Of a DNA stretch of 64,000 nt, positions 1 to 9,306 are shown in pieces. The notes beneath the pieces are model-generated. The model ran no database searches and was not told where the DNA came from. It worked only from the letters and a program-made list of their open reading frames with translations. This stretch comes from Novipirellula caenicola (GTDB lineage Bacteria; Planctomycetota; Planctomycetia; Pirellulales; Pirellulaceae), in contig NZ_BAABRO010000023.1 in assembly GCF_039545035.1 (NCBI RefSeq), forward strand, positions 27,161 to 91,160, in the 5' to 3' direction. Within the stretch, counting starts at the first letter, position 1. Every line of letters starts with the position of its first letter. A program made the translations under genes and the position numbers.

Positions 1-58
1 GACGCACGCGTTCGGCCATCGCCATCGAGGCACTCGGTTTACGCTGCGCGGCTAGCAT
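1..58 (-). CDS. 5' end of a further gene of the pse operon, truncated by the window edge
   Basis: An ATG on the minus strand at 58-56 overlaps the stop codon of the pseI gene (ATGCTAG arrangement), and its frame stays open for 19 codons to the edge (begins MLAAQRKPSASMAMAERVR). The overlap resembles the other junctions of this operon and suggests a translationally coupled downstream gene. The operon lacks a UDP-sugar hydrolase (PseG), so that is a possible identity, but nothing in these residues shows it. A second in-frame ATG a few codons later could be the true start. This could also be a chance open frame. Confidence 0.35.
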   Translation of the reverse strand, partial: MLAAQRKPSASMAMAERVR

Positions 59-1122
59 CGAGATTGTTCCGGTTGCGGTTCTGGCTGCAGCACAAAATCG
101 TCCATCTGCAACAAGCAGTCTTTGCTCAAGTCGTTGGTTGCAACCACGCGTTGTTGAAGCATTTGGTTGAGGGCGACGGCATCAACACCGCTGGGGTGAC
201 GCAGGAAATAAACGTCGTCGGAGCTGAGTTCATGTCCCTTGGCGATGTCATGTTTGAGAATCGCTCGATAGCGAATCGCGTTTTTGAATTGGGTCTCTTC
301 GGCTTCGATTTCGATTCTTGTTTCGGTGCGGTTGGCTTGCTCGACGGTGCGAATACTTTGCACCATCGCCTGCAGTTCCGCAGGTTCCAGTGAAAACGGT
401 TCATCCGGTGCGTTGACAATGCCGCGTTTCAAGATGAAATGCTTTTCAATCACATCGGCTCCGAGTGCCACCGCGGCGGTGGCGACCGCGATGCCGTCGG
501 TGTGGTCGGAGAATCCCACCGGACAGCCGAACATTTTCCGGTAGATTTCCATGCGGCCCAAGAAAACGCGATCCGCAGGAGTGGGATAGATACTGTTGCA
601 GTGCAGAATGCAGTAGTTTTTGTTTCCGCTGCGTTCAAAGATCTTGATCACTTGTTCGAGTTCGCCGTAGCTGACCAGCCCCGTCGATAGCAGCGTTGGT
701 TTGCCGGTTTGGGCGACACGCTGAATCAGCTGCGGGAACGTGCCAATTTGAGCTGAGGCGAGTTTGAACAGATCGACCGACAGATCATTCAGTAGATCAA
801 CGGATTGTAGGTACGTTGGTGTCGAGAAAAACAGAATGCCACGCTTATCGCAGTGCTCTTTCAGAGGCCGATGCCATGATTCGTCCAAGTCAATGGCTTG
901 ATGCAGTTTGCGTGTTTCGTCACTCGGGTCGAGGTAAAGGGCGTCGAGTGCGATCGATTGGAACTTGACGGCATCTGCCCCGGCTTCGGCTGCGGCATCG
1001 ATCGTATCCAGGGCTAGTTGAAAATCTTGGCCATGATTCGATCCGATTTCGGCAATGATGAAGGTGGGGGATCCGTCGCCGATGCGTACCGACCCAACGG
1101 TTAGCGCTCTGTTTGGGCTCAT
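52..1122 (-). CDS. pseI: Pseudaminic acid / N-acetylneuraminate synthase family protein (NeuB/PseI)
   Basis: Nonulosonate synthase that condenses a 6-deoxy-hexosamine (or ManNAc-type sugar) with phosphoenolpyruvate in the cytoplasm. The N-terminal NeuB TIM barrel shows family motifs: FIIAEIGSNHGQ near the start, DAVKFQ, KLASAQIG, LLSTGLVSYGEL, GFSDHTDG and the EKHF segment. The last ~60 residues form a SAF (antifreeze-like) domain, which closes over the substrate in this family. Length (356 aa) is normal. I use the ATG at 1122; a TTG two codons upstream is the only earlier option. It follows the pseF-pseH fusion gene by about 25 nt in the same direction. The specific product (pseudaminic, legionaminic or sialic acid) is inferred from the upstream pseB and pseC genes, which favour pseudaminic acid. 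Confidence 0.9.
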   Translation of the reverse strand: MSPNRALTVGSVRIGDGSPTFIIAEIGSNHGQDFQLALDTIDAAAEAGADAVKFQSIALDALYLDPSDETRKLHQAIDLDESWHRPLKEHCDKRGILFFSTPTYLQSVDLLNDLSVDLFKLASAQIGTFPQLIQRVAQTGKPTLLSTGLVSYGELEQVIKIFERSGNKNYCILHCNSIYPTPADRVFLGRMEIYRKMFGCPVGFSDHTDGIAVATAAVALGADVIEKHFILKRGIVNAPDEPFSLEPAELQAMVQSIRTVEQANRTETRIEIEAEETQFKNAIRYRAILKHDIAKGHELSSDDVYFLRHPSGVDAVALNQMLQQRVVATNDLSKDCLLQMDDFVLQPEPQPEQSRC

Positions 1123-1147
1123 CAGCAATGTATTGGTAGTGAGTGTG

Positions 1148-2311
1148 TCACGGACTCCGGAACCTTACAAATTTTTTTTCTGTTGAGGTCAGAATGAATC
1201 CGTTTTTCTTAAAGCAGGTTTGAGAGGCGATATTTGCCTGTTTGACGTCGGCAATGATGGGGGCCGAAGAGAGTTTGCGGAGTTCTTTGGTCGCAAGGCG
1301 GATCGCTTCGGCTCCGTACCCACGTCCTCGATGATTTGCCGCGACTGAGAAATCAACTTCCCAAACTCTGTCGCCGGCACAGTAGTCAAAACGTACTTGG
1401 CCCACCAATTCAGCGTCATCCTTCGTGGCAACGACGAATAGAAGTGAATGGTCATCCGAGAGTTGTGATCGAAACCACTGTGAATGCTCCTCCCACGATA
1501 TCGGTCCTGTCCGACGAGATTGACTGCGGACAAGCGGGTCATTGACCCAATCAAAGTAGGTTAAGCAATCTGCATCGGTTGCGGGACGCAAAACAAGGGC
1601 GGCGTTCGCAGTGCTTTTTTGCGACTCCGCAGTGAGTACTTGGAACGCCAGTTCGGCGCGTTTCCAGTCTTCTTCGGTATCAATGTCGTGAACTAAATGC
1701 AGTGGAATTGGGTAAAGGCAAACATGTTCAGGGAAAAATTTGGCGGCTTTGCCAAACACTTCTGGCAATCCCCAGTAGAACATGCCCGCGTCAAAGTAGC
1801 GTTCCGGCAGTTCTTGCGAACGTTTGGTTTCGTTTTCAGGCCAGACAAATTGTCCCCAGCCATCGTCGCGGATTTCGAACGCACGTTGGATCGGGGATGG
1901 GAACGTGGCTACCGAAAACGTCATTTCGGCACGACGTTCGTCCAACATGTTCAGTCCGTCGCGTAGTTGTTGTGCGTTGACGAACGGAGCCGTTGCGGTC
2001 AACATGCAGGCTCGGCTGATGTTGCCCAAGTGTTCGTTGCAGAACTCAATCGCATGTTTCATCACGCGATTGGATCCCACGGTGTCGCCCGACAATTCGG
2101 CGGGCCGTTGAAAAGGCAGTTCGGCACCGCAATGCCTCGCGACATCGGCAATTTGGTCGCAGTCGGTCGAGACAATCACATGGTCGAAGACGCCGGATTC
2201 GATGGCGGCGTTGATCGAGTATTCGATGATCGGCCGTCCGCAAAACGGACGGATGTTCTTGCCCGGGATGCGTTTGCTGCCACCGCGAGCGGGAATGATC
2301 GCAACAATCAT
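1148..2311 (-). CDS. pseF: Fusion of CMP-nonulosonate cytidylyltransferase (PseF-like) and GNAT N-acetyltransferase (PseH-like)
   Basis: Residues 1 to ~228 are a CMP-sugar synthetase: the nucleotide-binding motif IIPARGGSKRIPGKN lies at 5-19, followed by GRPIIEYSI and a metal-binding type HDIDTEEDW near 208. Residues ~238-387 are a GNAT acetyltransferase domain with the acetyl-CoA loop NHRGRGYGAEA near 327 and a C-terminal NIASQTCFKKNGF segment. In known pseudaminate pathways PseF activates the finished sugar with CTP, and PseH acetylates the 4-amino intermediate made by PseC, so one polypeptide would carry two non-consecutive steps. The ATG overlaps the pseC stop (ATGA at 2311-2308), so translation is probably coupled. 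The GNAT-to-PseH assignment comes from operon context; the domain itself is clear. Confidence 0.88.
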   Translation of the reverse strand: MIVAIIPARGGSKRIPGKNIRPFCGRPIIEYSINAAIESGVFDHVIVSTDCDQIADVARHCGAELPFQRPAELSGDTVGSNRVMKHAIEFCNEHLGNISRACMLTATAPFVNAQQLRDGLNMLDERRAEMTFSVATFPSPIQRAFEIRDDGWGQFVWPENETKRSQELPERYFDAGMFYWGLPEVFGKAAKFFPEHVCLYPIPLHLVHDIDTEEDWKRAELAFQVLTAESQKSTANAALVLRPATDADCLTYFDWVNDPLVRSQSRRTGPISWEEHSQWFRSQLSDDHSLLFVVATKDDAELVGQVRFDYCAGDRVWEVDFSVAANHRGRGYGAEAIRLATKELRKLSSAPIIADVKQANIASQTCFKKNGFILTSTEKKFVRFRSP

Positions 2312-3525
2312 TTTGGGTTTGTGACCTCAAGCATGCTTTCGATTACCAATTGAACGTCGGCATCACTCATTTCGGGGAACAATGGCAAGCTTAGACATTG
2401 TCGGTAATACTGTTCAGCAATGGGACATTTTCCGGCGCGGTAGCCGAAGGTGGATTGATACCACGGCTGCAAGTGGACCGGAATGTACAACACTTGAGTG
2501 CCCACTCGTTTGGCACGAAGTGACTTCATCATCGAGCTTCGTGTTACCCCCAAGCGTTCGAAATCAACCATGATGGTATAGAGATGCCAGGACGTGAGAT
2601 CGCGGTCACGTTCGTTACGCAATCCCGGGGTCCGAATCCAATCGTTTGATGCAAAGGCATCGTTGTAAGCAGCAACAATTTCACGCCGTCGGTTTAGAAA
2701 GGAATCGAGTCGACTGAGTTGGCTGAGTCCCAGTGCACATTGGAAATCAGTGATGCGATAATTGAACCCGAGATCGTGCATTTCGTAATACCAAGGCCCT
2801 TGTTCATCCAAGGCGGTGTCGCCGGTATTCTTGCCGCCCTCGCCTAGTCCGCGAAAATTTTCGGGTTCGCGGACCATGCCATGACTGCGAAGCCTACGTG
2901 CTCTTTGGGCGTATTGGTCATTGTCGGTGACGAGCATGCCGCCTTCGCCACACGTCATCGTTTTTACGGGGTGAAAGCTAAACGTGGTGATGTCGGCCCA
3001 AGAGTGTCCGCCTATCTTGTGGTGGCGAGCCTGGTGTTCAAATTGGCCGCCGACACCATGACAAGCGTCCTCGATCACGACCGCGCCGTGTTGCCGAGCG
3101 ATCTTGCTGATCGCAACCATGTCGGCGGTTTGGCCTGCGTAATCCACCGCGACGACGCCGCGAGTGTCGGACTTCCAGTCGGCCGCAAGTTTGGCAGGAT
3201 CAAGGTTGTAGGTGACCGGATCGATGTCACAAAAATCGGGAGTTGCTCCGACAAAGGCGGCACAATTGGCTGATGCGAGAAACGTATTCGGTGAGGTGAT
3301 CACGCGATCGCCGGGACCGATTTCTGCAACCAGCATCGCGAGATGCAACGCGGCAGTTGCATTGCAAACCGCAACGGCGTGTTTCGCGCCGACTCGATCT
3401 GCAAACGCTTCTTCGAACTCGTCGACCTTTGGCCCCGTGGTCAACCAGCCAGACTGGATGGACTCGGTGATCGCCTGCAAGTCCGACGCGTCAATCGATT
3501 GACGGCCGTAGGGTAGGATGTCCAC
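2308..3525 (-). CDS. pseC: UDP-4-amino-4,6-dideoxy-AltNAc aminotransferase (PseC)
   Basis: DegT/DnrJ/EryC1 family PLP-dependent sugar aminotransferase. It opens with PYGRQSIDASD and the typical QSGWLTTGPKVDEFE segment. The PLP-binding lysine is K188 in SFHPVKTMTCGEGG, and the PLP-ring aspartate lies in VIEDACHG near 153. Length (405 aa) fits PseC. It is expected to aminate the 4-keto sugar made by PseB, using glutamate. The start is GTG at 3525, sharing one base with the TAG stop of pseB (TAGTG), and the gene overlaps the downstream pseF fusion by ATGA. The order pseB-pseC-pseFH-pseI follows the pathway apart from the missing hydrolase. Confidence 0.93.
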   Translation of the reverse strand: MDILPYGRQSIDASDLQAITESIQSGWLTTGPKVDEFEEAFADRVGAKHAVAVCNATAALHLAMLVAEIGPGDRVITSPNTFLASANCAAFVGATPDFCDIDPVTYNLDPAKLAADWKSDTRGVVAVDYAGQTADMVAISKIARQHGAVVIEDACHGVGGQFEHQARHHKIGGHSWADITTFSFHPVKTMTCGEGGMLVTDNDQYAQRARRLRSHGMVREPENFRGLGEGGKNTGDTALDEQGPWYYEMHDLGFNYRITDFQCALGLSQLSRLDSFLNRRREIVAAYNDAFASNDWIRTPGLRNERDRDLTSWHLYTIMVDFERLGVTRSSMMKSLRAKRVGTQVLYIPVHLQPWYQSTFGYRAGKCPIAEQYYRQCLSLPLFPEMSDADVQLVIESMLEVTNPK

Positions 3526-4589
3526 TAGACGGCGAAGTTGGGGTCAACGTGTTGTTTGATCAATTGTCGCAACTCATCGACGTTTAACCATTGGTCGTTG
3601 CTTTCGGAGCTATAAAGAAAGTTATGCTTGACCTGAGTGGCGTCATGATGCGCCGCGAACGTCGCGATGGTTTCGTTGTGGTTGCGGCGATGCAGCATCG
3701 GGACGATCACGTAGTAGCGGTCGTTTTCGATCGTATTTTGGCTGTCGCTTGCGGTGACCATTTCTTCGTGTAACTTTTCACCGGGACGAATGCCTACAAC
3801 GGGCTTCTCGCACTCGGGGCCAATCGCTTCGGCAAGATCGGTAATTCGGTAAGATGGAATCTTGGGCACCAGGATCTCGCCACCGATGCTGTTATCAAGC
3901 GTGTACAGCACCATATTGACGCCCTCATCCAACGAGATATTGAAACGCGTCATGCTGGGATCGGTGATCGGCAGCACGCCAGTGTCTCGTCGCTTCAAAA
4001 AGAATGGGATCACGCTGCCGCGGCTGCCCATCACGTTGCCATAACGGACGACCGAAAAGCGGATGTCGCGATGCCCTTTTAAGTTGTTCGCGGCAATAAA
4101 CAGTTTGTCCGAGCAAAGTTTGGTTGCACCGTACAGGTTGATTGGCGCCGCCGCCTTGTCGGTGCTCAACGCCACCACGTTTTTCACGTTAGTATCCAAC
4201 GCGGCCTCAATAACATTCTGGGCTCCGAGAACGTTGGTTTTGACCGCTTCAAACGGATTGTACTCCGCTGCGGGTACTTGTTTCATTGCGGCGGCGTGAA
4301 TGACCGTGTCGATGCCTTCCATCGCACGTTGCAGCCGGTCCTTGTCGCGAACGTTTCCGATGAAAAAACGAATCGCGGGGTATTCGTCGACTGGGAATTG
4401 CTCCGCCATTTCGGATTGTTTCAATTCGTCTCGCGAAAAAATCACCATCCGCGTGACATCGGGCCAGCGGCGAAAGACCTCGGAAACGAAACGACGACCA
4501 AACGATCCGGTCCCGCCCGTGACGAGGATGGATCTTCCGCTCAGCCCAGGGCTGTTTGACCCCGCGGCGGTGTTCGTAACTTCACTCAT
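3525..4589 (-). CDS. pseB: UDP-N-acetylglucosamine 4,6-dehydratase (inverting), PseB
   Basis: Extended short-chain dehydrogenase that removes water from UDP-GlcNAc and inverts C5, the first step of pseudaminate synthesis. The Rossmann motif GGTGSFG is at 25-31 from the chosen start. FSRDELKQSEM, HAAAMKQVPAAEYNPFEA, the catalytic STDKA threonine (~143) and YGATK (~153-157) are all present, as is RYGNVMGSRGSVIP. I start at the ATG at 4589 (MSEVTNTAAG), because a longer reading to 4667 only adds 26 residues without family similarity. It is the first gene of a leftward operon; the promoter should lie between 4590 and the repeat array that starts near 5170. Confidence 0.93.
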   Translation of the reverse strand: MSEVTNTAAGSNSPGLSGRSILVTGGTGSFGRRFVSEVFRRWPDVTRMVIFSRDELKQSEMAEQFPVDEYPAIRFFIGNVRDKDRLQRAMEGIDTVIHAAAMKQVPAAEYNPFEAVKTNVLGAQNVIEAALDTNVKNVVALSTDKAAAPINLYGATKLCSDKLFIAANNLKGHRDIRFSVVRYGNVMGSRGSVIPFFLKRRDTGVLPITDPSMTRFNISLDEGVNMVLYTLDNSIGGEILVPKIPSYRITDLAEAIGPECEKPVVGIRPGEKLHEEMVTASDSQNTIENDRYYVIVPMLHRRNHNETIATFAAHHDATQVKHNFLYSSESNDQWLNVDELRQLIKQHVDPNFAV

Positions 4590-5169
4590 CCTGTTAACTC
4601 TTACCTTCTGCGAACGGGTTTGGTGATCGATTGATGCAATTCGTTGACGTCCGAGTTCGACTGACAAGCCGATCGGTATCGCTCTAGTTGTTCCAACCTT
4701 TTCGTCGCAACCAACGCGACGAAACGAAATGCTAGCGACGACATTTGATTGAGGAGGTCAATGAAAGTTTCTGGCGGTTTGGCGAGAGCTGTCCGGTAAT
4801 TTCGAACGTTTCTCTCGCCGCAACCGGACAACTTGCAACTTGCCGCTACGAAAGTCGTGCCTGCGTTGGCGCGGACTTCGTCCACGTGGGTGACCGCTGC
4901 ACTCAATGACTTTGTGGATTTAGGGGTACTGGGTAAATGCCGCCGGCGTTCCAGCGTGCTCAGTTTCCCTATGTTGGGCGTTCTGACGCAAGCCCAGTCC
5001 GACGGCAAGGACTTGCAATGCAGAGAGAAGCAGAAGAAACCACAACGCAAGACAGCGGTGGATCGCAGGAGTGCATCCGTCGTTGGCACACGAGGCCTTG
5101 CTAGCGTGGTTGCGATGGTGCCAGAGAGAAGGTGGATGCAATGCAAGCATTTGCTTGCCATAGGCGAGG
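4590..5169. other. Intergenic stretch upstream of pseB, no supported gene
   Basis: About 580 bases between pseB and the first repeat array. Open frames occur on both strands (for example 4601-5185 on the minus strand) but show no recognisable domain and cysteine/serine-rich composition unlike the neighbours. The pseB promoter is expected here; I could not identify a convincing -35/-10 pair. Confidence 0.5.
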
Positions 5170-5834
5170 TGGATGGTGCAAGCATGGTTTCACCAGCCCT
5201 CCCCCGACCGCTTTTAGCGGTCGATCCTCCCGGAGGGAGGGTGAATTGGAATTTACCTTCCCCTTGGGGAGGTCAGAGTCGGCGGTAGCCGGCTCTGGGA
5301 GGGGTTCGTGGTGTTAGAAGTGGACGGTGCAAGCGTGGTTTCACCACCCTCCCCGACCGCTTCGCGGTCGACCCTCCCGGAGGGAGGGTGAATTGGAATT
5401 TACCTCCCCTGTGGGGAGGTCAGAGTCGGCGGTAGCCGGCTCTGGGTGGGGCTCGTGGTGTTAGAAGTGGACGGTGGAAGCGTGGTTTCACCACCCTCCC
5501 CGACCGCTTTCGGCGGTCGACCCTCCCGGCGGGAGGGTGAATTGGAATTTGCCTCCCTTTTGGGGAGGTCAGAGTCGGCGGGAGCCGGCTCTGGGTGGGG
5601 CTGTTAGGGATGGATGGTGCAAGCGTGGTTTCACCACCCTCCCCGACCGCTTTCAGCGGTCGACCCTCCCGGAGGGAGGGTGAATTGGGATTTGCCTCCC
5701 CTTTGGGGAGGTCAGAGTCGGCGGGAGCCGGCTCTGGGTGGGGCTCGGGGGGTTAGAAGTGGATGGTGCAAGCATGGTTTCACCACCCTCCCCGACCGCT
5801 TCCAGCGGTCGACCCTCCCGGAGGGAGGGTGAAT
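5170..5834 (+). repeat. Array A of the ~147-bp four-hairpin repeat (about 4.5 units)
   Basis: Near-identical units repeat at 143-149 bp spacing; ACCACCCTCCCC recurs near 5343, 5490, 5633 and 5782, with a first variant copy near 5200. Each unit has a half with GACCGCT and AGCGGTC arms followed by CCCTCCC and GGGAGGG arms, then a half with the palindrome ACCTCCCC/GGGGAGGT followed by CAGAGTCGGC and GCCGGCTCTG arms. The array starts at the conserved GGATGGTGCAAGC segment and ends after the first half of a unit. It lies between the O-antigen ligase-like gene and pseB, both on the minus strand. Open frames through it translate the repeat only. Confidence 0.95.
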
Positions 5835-5892
5835 TGGCTTTGCACGCATTGCTAATGCGGCTTGAATTGCGAAGCACTTCCGATTTGACCGC

Positions 5893-8739
5893 CTAGCGGA
5901 GCTGTTGCTGGGCCATTTGTTGGATGACGGCGTCGAAGCGACGGTCATCGGGGAAACGCTCGCGTGCTTTTCTCGCCAGAACCCGGGCGTCGTCGATGCG
6001 GTCCTGCTCTCTCAGTCGGTTGATGTGCTTCAGCTGTAGGTTCGCATTGGTCGAATTCAGCTCGGTCGCTTTTTGATACGACGCGAATGCGTCATCGTAT
6101 CGCCCCAAGACATAGGCCGTGTCGGCATACAGTTCTTCACAACGGGCGCGTTCGGCAATCGTTTCGCTTTCGCCGCAGGCGAGCCCGGCAAACGCTTGGG
6201 ACAACAACTCCTGGTCAGGATCAGGACGTGTGATCAGGTATGCCGCAGCGGCACGGTAATTGGCCGTGTTGGGTGGCACGACACTAGCAATCGAGATTTC
6301 GGGGTAGGACTCAAGCAACTTGAGCGCGAACGGGGTTTGATTGGGTTGCCGCTCTAGTAGTTTTCGCAAATAGGTCACTCCAAGCTCGGGTTCGTGACTG
6401 TCGAGCGAAAGTTTGGCGAGTTGTTGTAATGCGGCGGAGTACGTGCCGTACAGCTTGCTAAGCTGCTGCAGGATCGCTCGCGTGCGGTCTTGATCGGTGT
6501 AGACGAAATCCAAATACAAGCTGGACGTACGGGCTTCACGCGACAGCGGGCGGACGGAAAGCTCGGCTTCGGCGTTTTTTAATGCCGTGATGTAATGACG
6601 TGACAGCGATGAATTTGTCACCGACGCGATCTCGGATGCATCATTGTTTGACGTGTCGTCGTCTGTTGCGTCCTCTGGCAAACGGTGGTTCGTCGTATGC
6701 GCGGTGACCGGTTTGTTTTGAGCATGCCATTTTAAACGCCGGACCGCTGGGGCGGTTTGCAAATACAGTTCGCGAAGCTGCTCCGCAGTTTTCGGGTTCG
6801 CTTGCACCACTTCGTCGTAACGAGCGAGTTGGAAATGCAAGTCGCTGAGAGCTCGATAGACTGCGGGCGATTCCGTTTGTTGGGCAAGGTTCTCAAGCGG
6901 TGAGATCAGCGTTTCGAGCTGTGCGGGGGCGGTTCCTCGTTGTGCAAGCAGTGCTTTGGTGCGGCGAACGACGGCGTCCGCATTGGCATCCGTTTGCAAT
7001 ACACTGAGCGCCCAAACGCTTGGAAGTACGGCGATCACGGCTATGGCGATCGAAGGAGAAAGCGTTTTCTTGGTTTGGAAACGGATTCGTGACTTGCGAG
7101 ACACCGTCACTGGTTCAATTGGTGCCGGTTCGATCTGGACTGCATCGTCGTCGGATCGATCGAGATCGCTCGAGACATCTTGTTCGGTTGCGATGTCATC
7201 GGCCGCTTCATCTGCGGTATCGCTGGCGTCGTCGACATCAAAGTACTCGTCCGAATCATCGTACGGGTCGAATTCACCTCGCACGAAATCAGCGTCGCGG
7301 GATCTCGGTGCAACGAGGTAACCTCGTGTCGACGCGACGGGCAAGAAGATCGCACAGGCAATCAGGTTGGCGGGGATGATCAATCCCATGTCGAAAAATT
7401 GCGAAACGGTCAGCGAGCCTAGAATGTACCAACCGGCGACTCGCAGTCCATGGTCGACGGCATCCGGTGAGTCGTTTAGTTTGTTTAGCGAGCGGATGAT
7501 ACCGACGATCATAACCGCGACGAATAGCAGTCCGGGAATGCCTTGCTCGGTAAACATTTCTAACCACAAATTGTCAGCATGGTGCGCCCATCCGTCGCTG
7601 CTTTTTTCGAGATGGGTTAGATGCGCATCGGCGAACGTACCCAATCCGCTGCCGGCCGGCAGGTAGGTGGTTGCTGCCGCCATGGCGTCAGTCCAAAGCG
7701 GTATTCGCCCATCATTGAGCAGTGTCGAATCATCGCGATCGGACAGCAGCTCCATGCGATCCAACGACGTCAGATCAAGATTGAACGGGACGATCAACAG
7801 GGCGACAGCGATCGCCAGCACGGCAATGATGACCGGGATGCTAGCGGTGCCGCGGCGAGCCCGGATCCATCCGAGCGCAAGCGTGAATCCGATGATCGCA
7901 CTGACCAATCCGCCTCGAGATCCACAAACAAGCAATGCAGCGGTGCACAGTACCAAGCTGATCAAGGCGATACTAGAGTCTCGATCGCTGGCTAATGAGA
8001 TCAGGTCGTTGACTTCGAAATTTTCATCATCCACTTCGGTGCCGATCAAAGCGGATAATCGCCAAGCGAGCACTCCCATGCTGGCACCGACGCCGATATT
8101 CATCAGCAACGCCGCATTGTTGCGATTGACGAATGCGGCAAAATGAGATCCGCGATCAATCGCATTCATGCCAAGCAGGTCGGTCTCGGGGCTGACGAGA
8201 TGAAATATGCCCAAGGCTGCGTGCACGGCGGCGCCGGCAGCGAGCCCAGCCATCAACAACACTAAACGCCTGCGGTTCTGGAAGACCGAGGCGGAGGTCC
8301 AGGCGAGGGTTGCGACAACCAATAACATCGCGACAGCGTGACGCGATGCAGCCGGATCAATCGAGATCGGGTGCATCGACGAGGTTTCGGCCTGTGATCC
8401 CAAAACAGGTGCAAGCCAGGTGGTGTAGGCGGCAGCCGATCCGGGGCTGAGCAGGTTGGTCAAGAAACCAGGCAGCGGCAGCGTTTGAAACCAACCGTAC
8501 GCGGCCCAGCAAAGTAGGAGGATGGCGAGCCAGTGGAAGCGAGGGCCTCCTTGAGTGTCGCGATCCAAAATCGAGGGTAAAGCCAAAACCCCGGCTAGCA
8601 AAACCGCAGCCGAGGCCGCCCATTGCGCCCAGGGCAGGATGCCGCCGTAATCAATGGCGACAGCGCATGGCAGCACTGCCAGAATACAGGCGGACGCCCA
8701 TAGCGAGATTTGAATTAGTAGCGGGACGATCGATTTCAT
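5893..8739 (-). CDS. O-antigen ligase / polymerase-like membrane protein with C-terminal TPR-like region
   Basis: From the chosen ATG (MKSIVPLLIQIS) the protein is ~948 aa. The first ~490 residues hold about ten hydrophobic segments and show the Wzy_C/O-antigen ligase pattern: AAFVNRNNAALLMNIGVG, VCGSRGGLVSAIIG, then a periplasmic loop with AGSGLGTFADA and WAHHADNLWLEMFTEQG. An acidic D/E-rich linker (~505-560) follows, then a further membrane segment and a helical region with TPR-like repeats near the end (DAFASYQKATELNSTNANL). Such proteins transfer or polymerise lipid-linked glycans at the periplasmic face. An upstream ATG at 8868 would add 43 residues of unlikely sequence. The fusion to a TPR-like tail resembles other large ligase-like proteins, but the substrate is unknown. 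Several glycan precursor genes lie in the window. Confidence 0.82.
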   Translation of the reverse strand: MKSIVPLLIQISLWASACILAVLPCAVAIDYGGILPWAQWAASAAVLLAGVLALPSILDRDTQGGPRFHWLAILLLCWAAYGWFQTLPLPGFLTNLLSPGSAAAYTTWLAPVLGSQAETSSMHPISIDPAASRHAVAMLLVVATLAWTSASVFQNRRRLVLLMAGLAAGAAVHAALGIFHLVSPETDLLGMNAIDRGSHFAAFVNRNNAALLMNIGVGASMGVLAWRLSALIGTEVDDENFEVNDLISLASDRDSSIALISLVLCTAALLVCGSRGGLVSAIIGFTLALGWIRARRGTASIPVIIAVLAIAVALLIVPFNLDLTSLDRMELLSDRDDSTLLNDGRIPLWTDAMAAATTYLPAGSGLGTFADAHLTHLEKSSDGWAHHADNLWLEMFTEQGIPGLLFVAVMIVGIIRSLNKLNDSPDAVDHGLRVAGWYILGSLTVSQFFDMGLIIPANLIACAIFLPVASTRGYLVAPRSRDADFVRGEFDPYDDSDEYFDVDDASDTADEAADDIATEQDVSSDLDRSDDDAVQIEPAPIEPVTVSRKSRIRFQTKKTLSPSIAIAVIAVLPSVWALSVLQTDANADAVVRRTKALLAQRGTAPAQLETLISPLENLAQQTESPAVYRALSDLHFQLARYDEVVQANPKTAEQLRELYLQTAPAVRRLKWHAQNKPVTAHTTNHRLPEDATDDDTSNNDASEIASVTNSSLSRHYITALKNAEAELSVRPLSREARTSSLYLDFVYTDQDRTRAILQQLSKLYGTYSAALQQLAKLSLDSHEPELGVTYLRKLLERQPNQTPFALKLLESYPEISIASVVPPNTANYRAAAAYLITRPDPDQELLSQAFAGLACGESETIAERARCEELYADTAYVLGRYDDAFASYQKATELNSTNANLQLKHINRLREQDRIDDARVLARKARERFPDDRRFDAVIQQMAQQQLR

Positions 8740-9306
8740 AGACGGATTTCGAGACTGCGTATCCTCTCGAGACCCCTTAGTGGCGGGGGCAAGGGATGCA
8801 CTGGCGTAGCGGATCTTGCTGAAAATTCGGTGGAACGCTTTTGGCAAGCTTGCTGCTGATATCAGCATGCAGCTTTGACAAGAGCCACTACGACGATGAT
8901 TGTGTCGTTGGATTAGGGATTAGACATGCGGCTCAACAAGAACGCGTATTTTAGCTCATCTTACCCACACAAAACGCGGATTTTGTCTGAGACGAGTCTT
9001 CTGCCCCACCTAACCCTAGCATTCCCCCGTGCTCGGCGCCCTCATTTGCCGACGGACTAAAAAAAAATAGAAGGTTCTATCTGTCGGCGATGACGCAATT
9101 GCCATCTCGATTTTGATGTGGGGGCCGACGTTTGGTTCCCACTGGGGAGAGCGATTTTTACCTAGGAAGTGCCGTGAAGGGAATTGAGGTGCGGTCCGTC
9201 GATCGCGTAATGACGTTCGATAGTCCGCAGCAAGGCGTTAATGGGGCCGGGCGTCATCAAAATGGAGCATCCCCGCTGAAGATCCGGTGACCGGCCTCGT
9301 CATCTC
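8740..9306. other. Intergenic stretch upstream of the O-antigen ligase-like gene
   Basis: About 570 bases with no supported gene. A short A-run and a TAGAAGGTTCTA palindrome sit near 9060-9080. The promoter for the leftward membrane-protein gene should be here. Nothing else recognisable. Confidence 0.45.

Noticed and set aside
4601..5185. 194-codon minus-strand open frame between pseB and the first array
   Set aside because: No recognisable domain, unusual composition, overlaps the repeat at one end and the pseB leader at the other.
5170..5834. Array A as a CRISPR locus
   Set aside because: Units are ~147 bp with no short constant repeat or unique spacers, and no cas genes are near.
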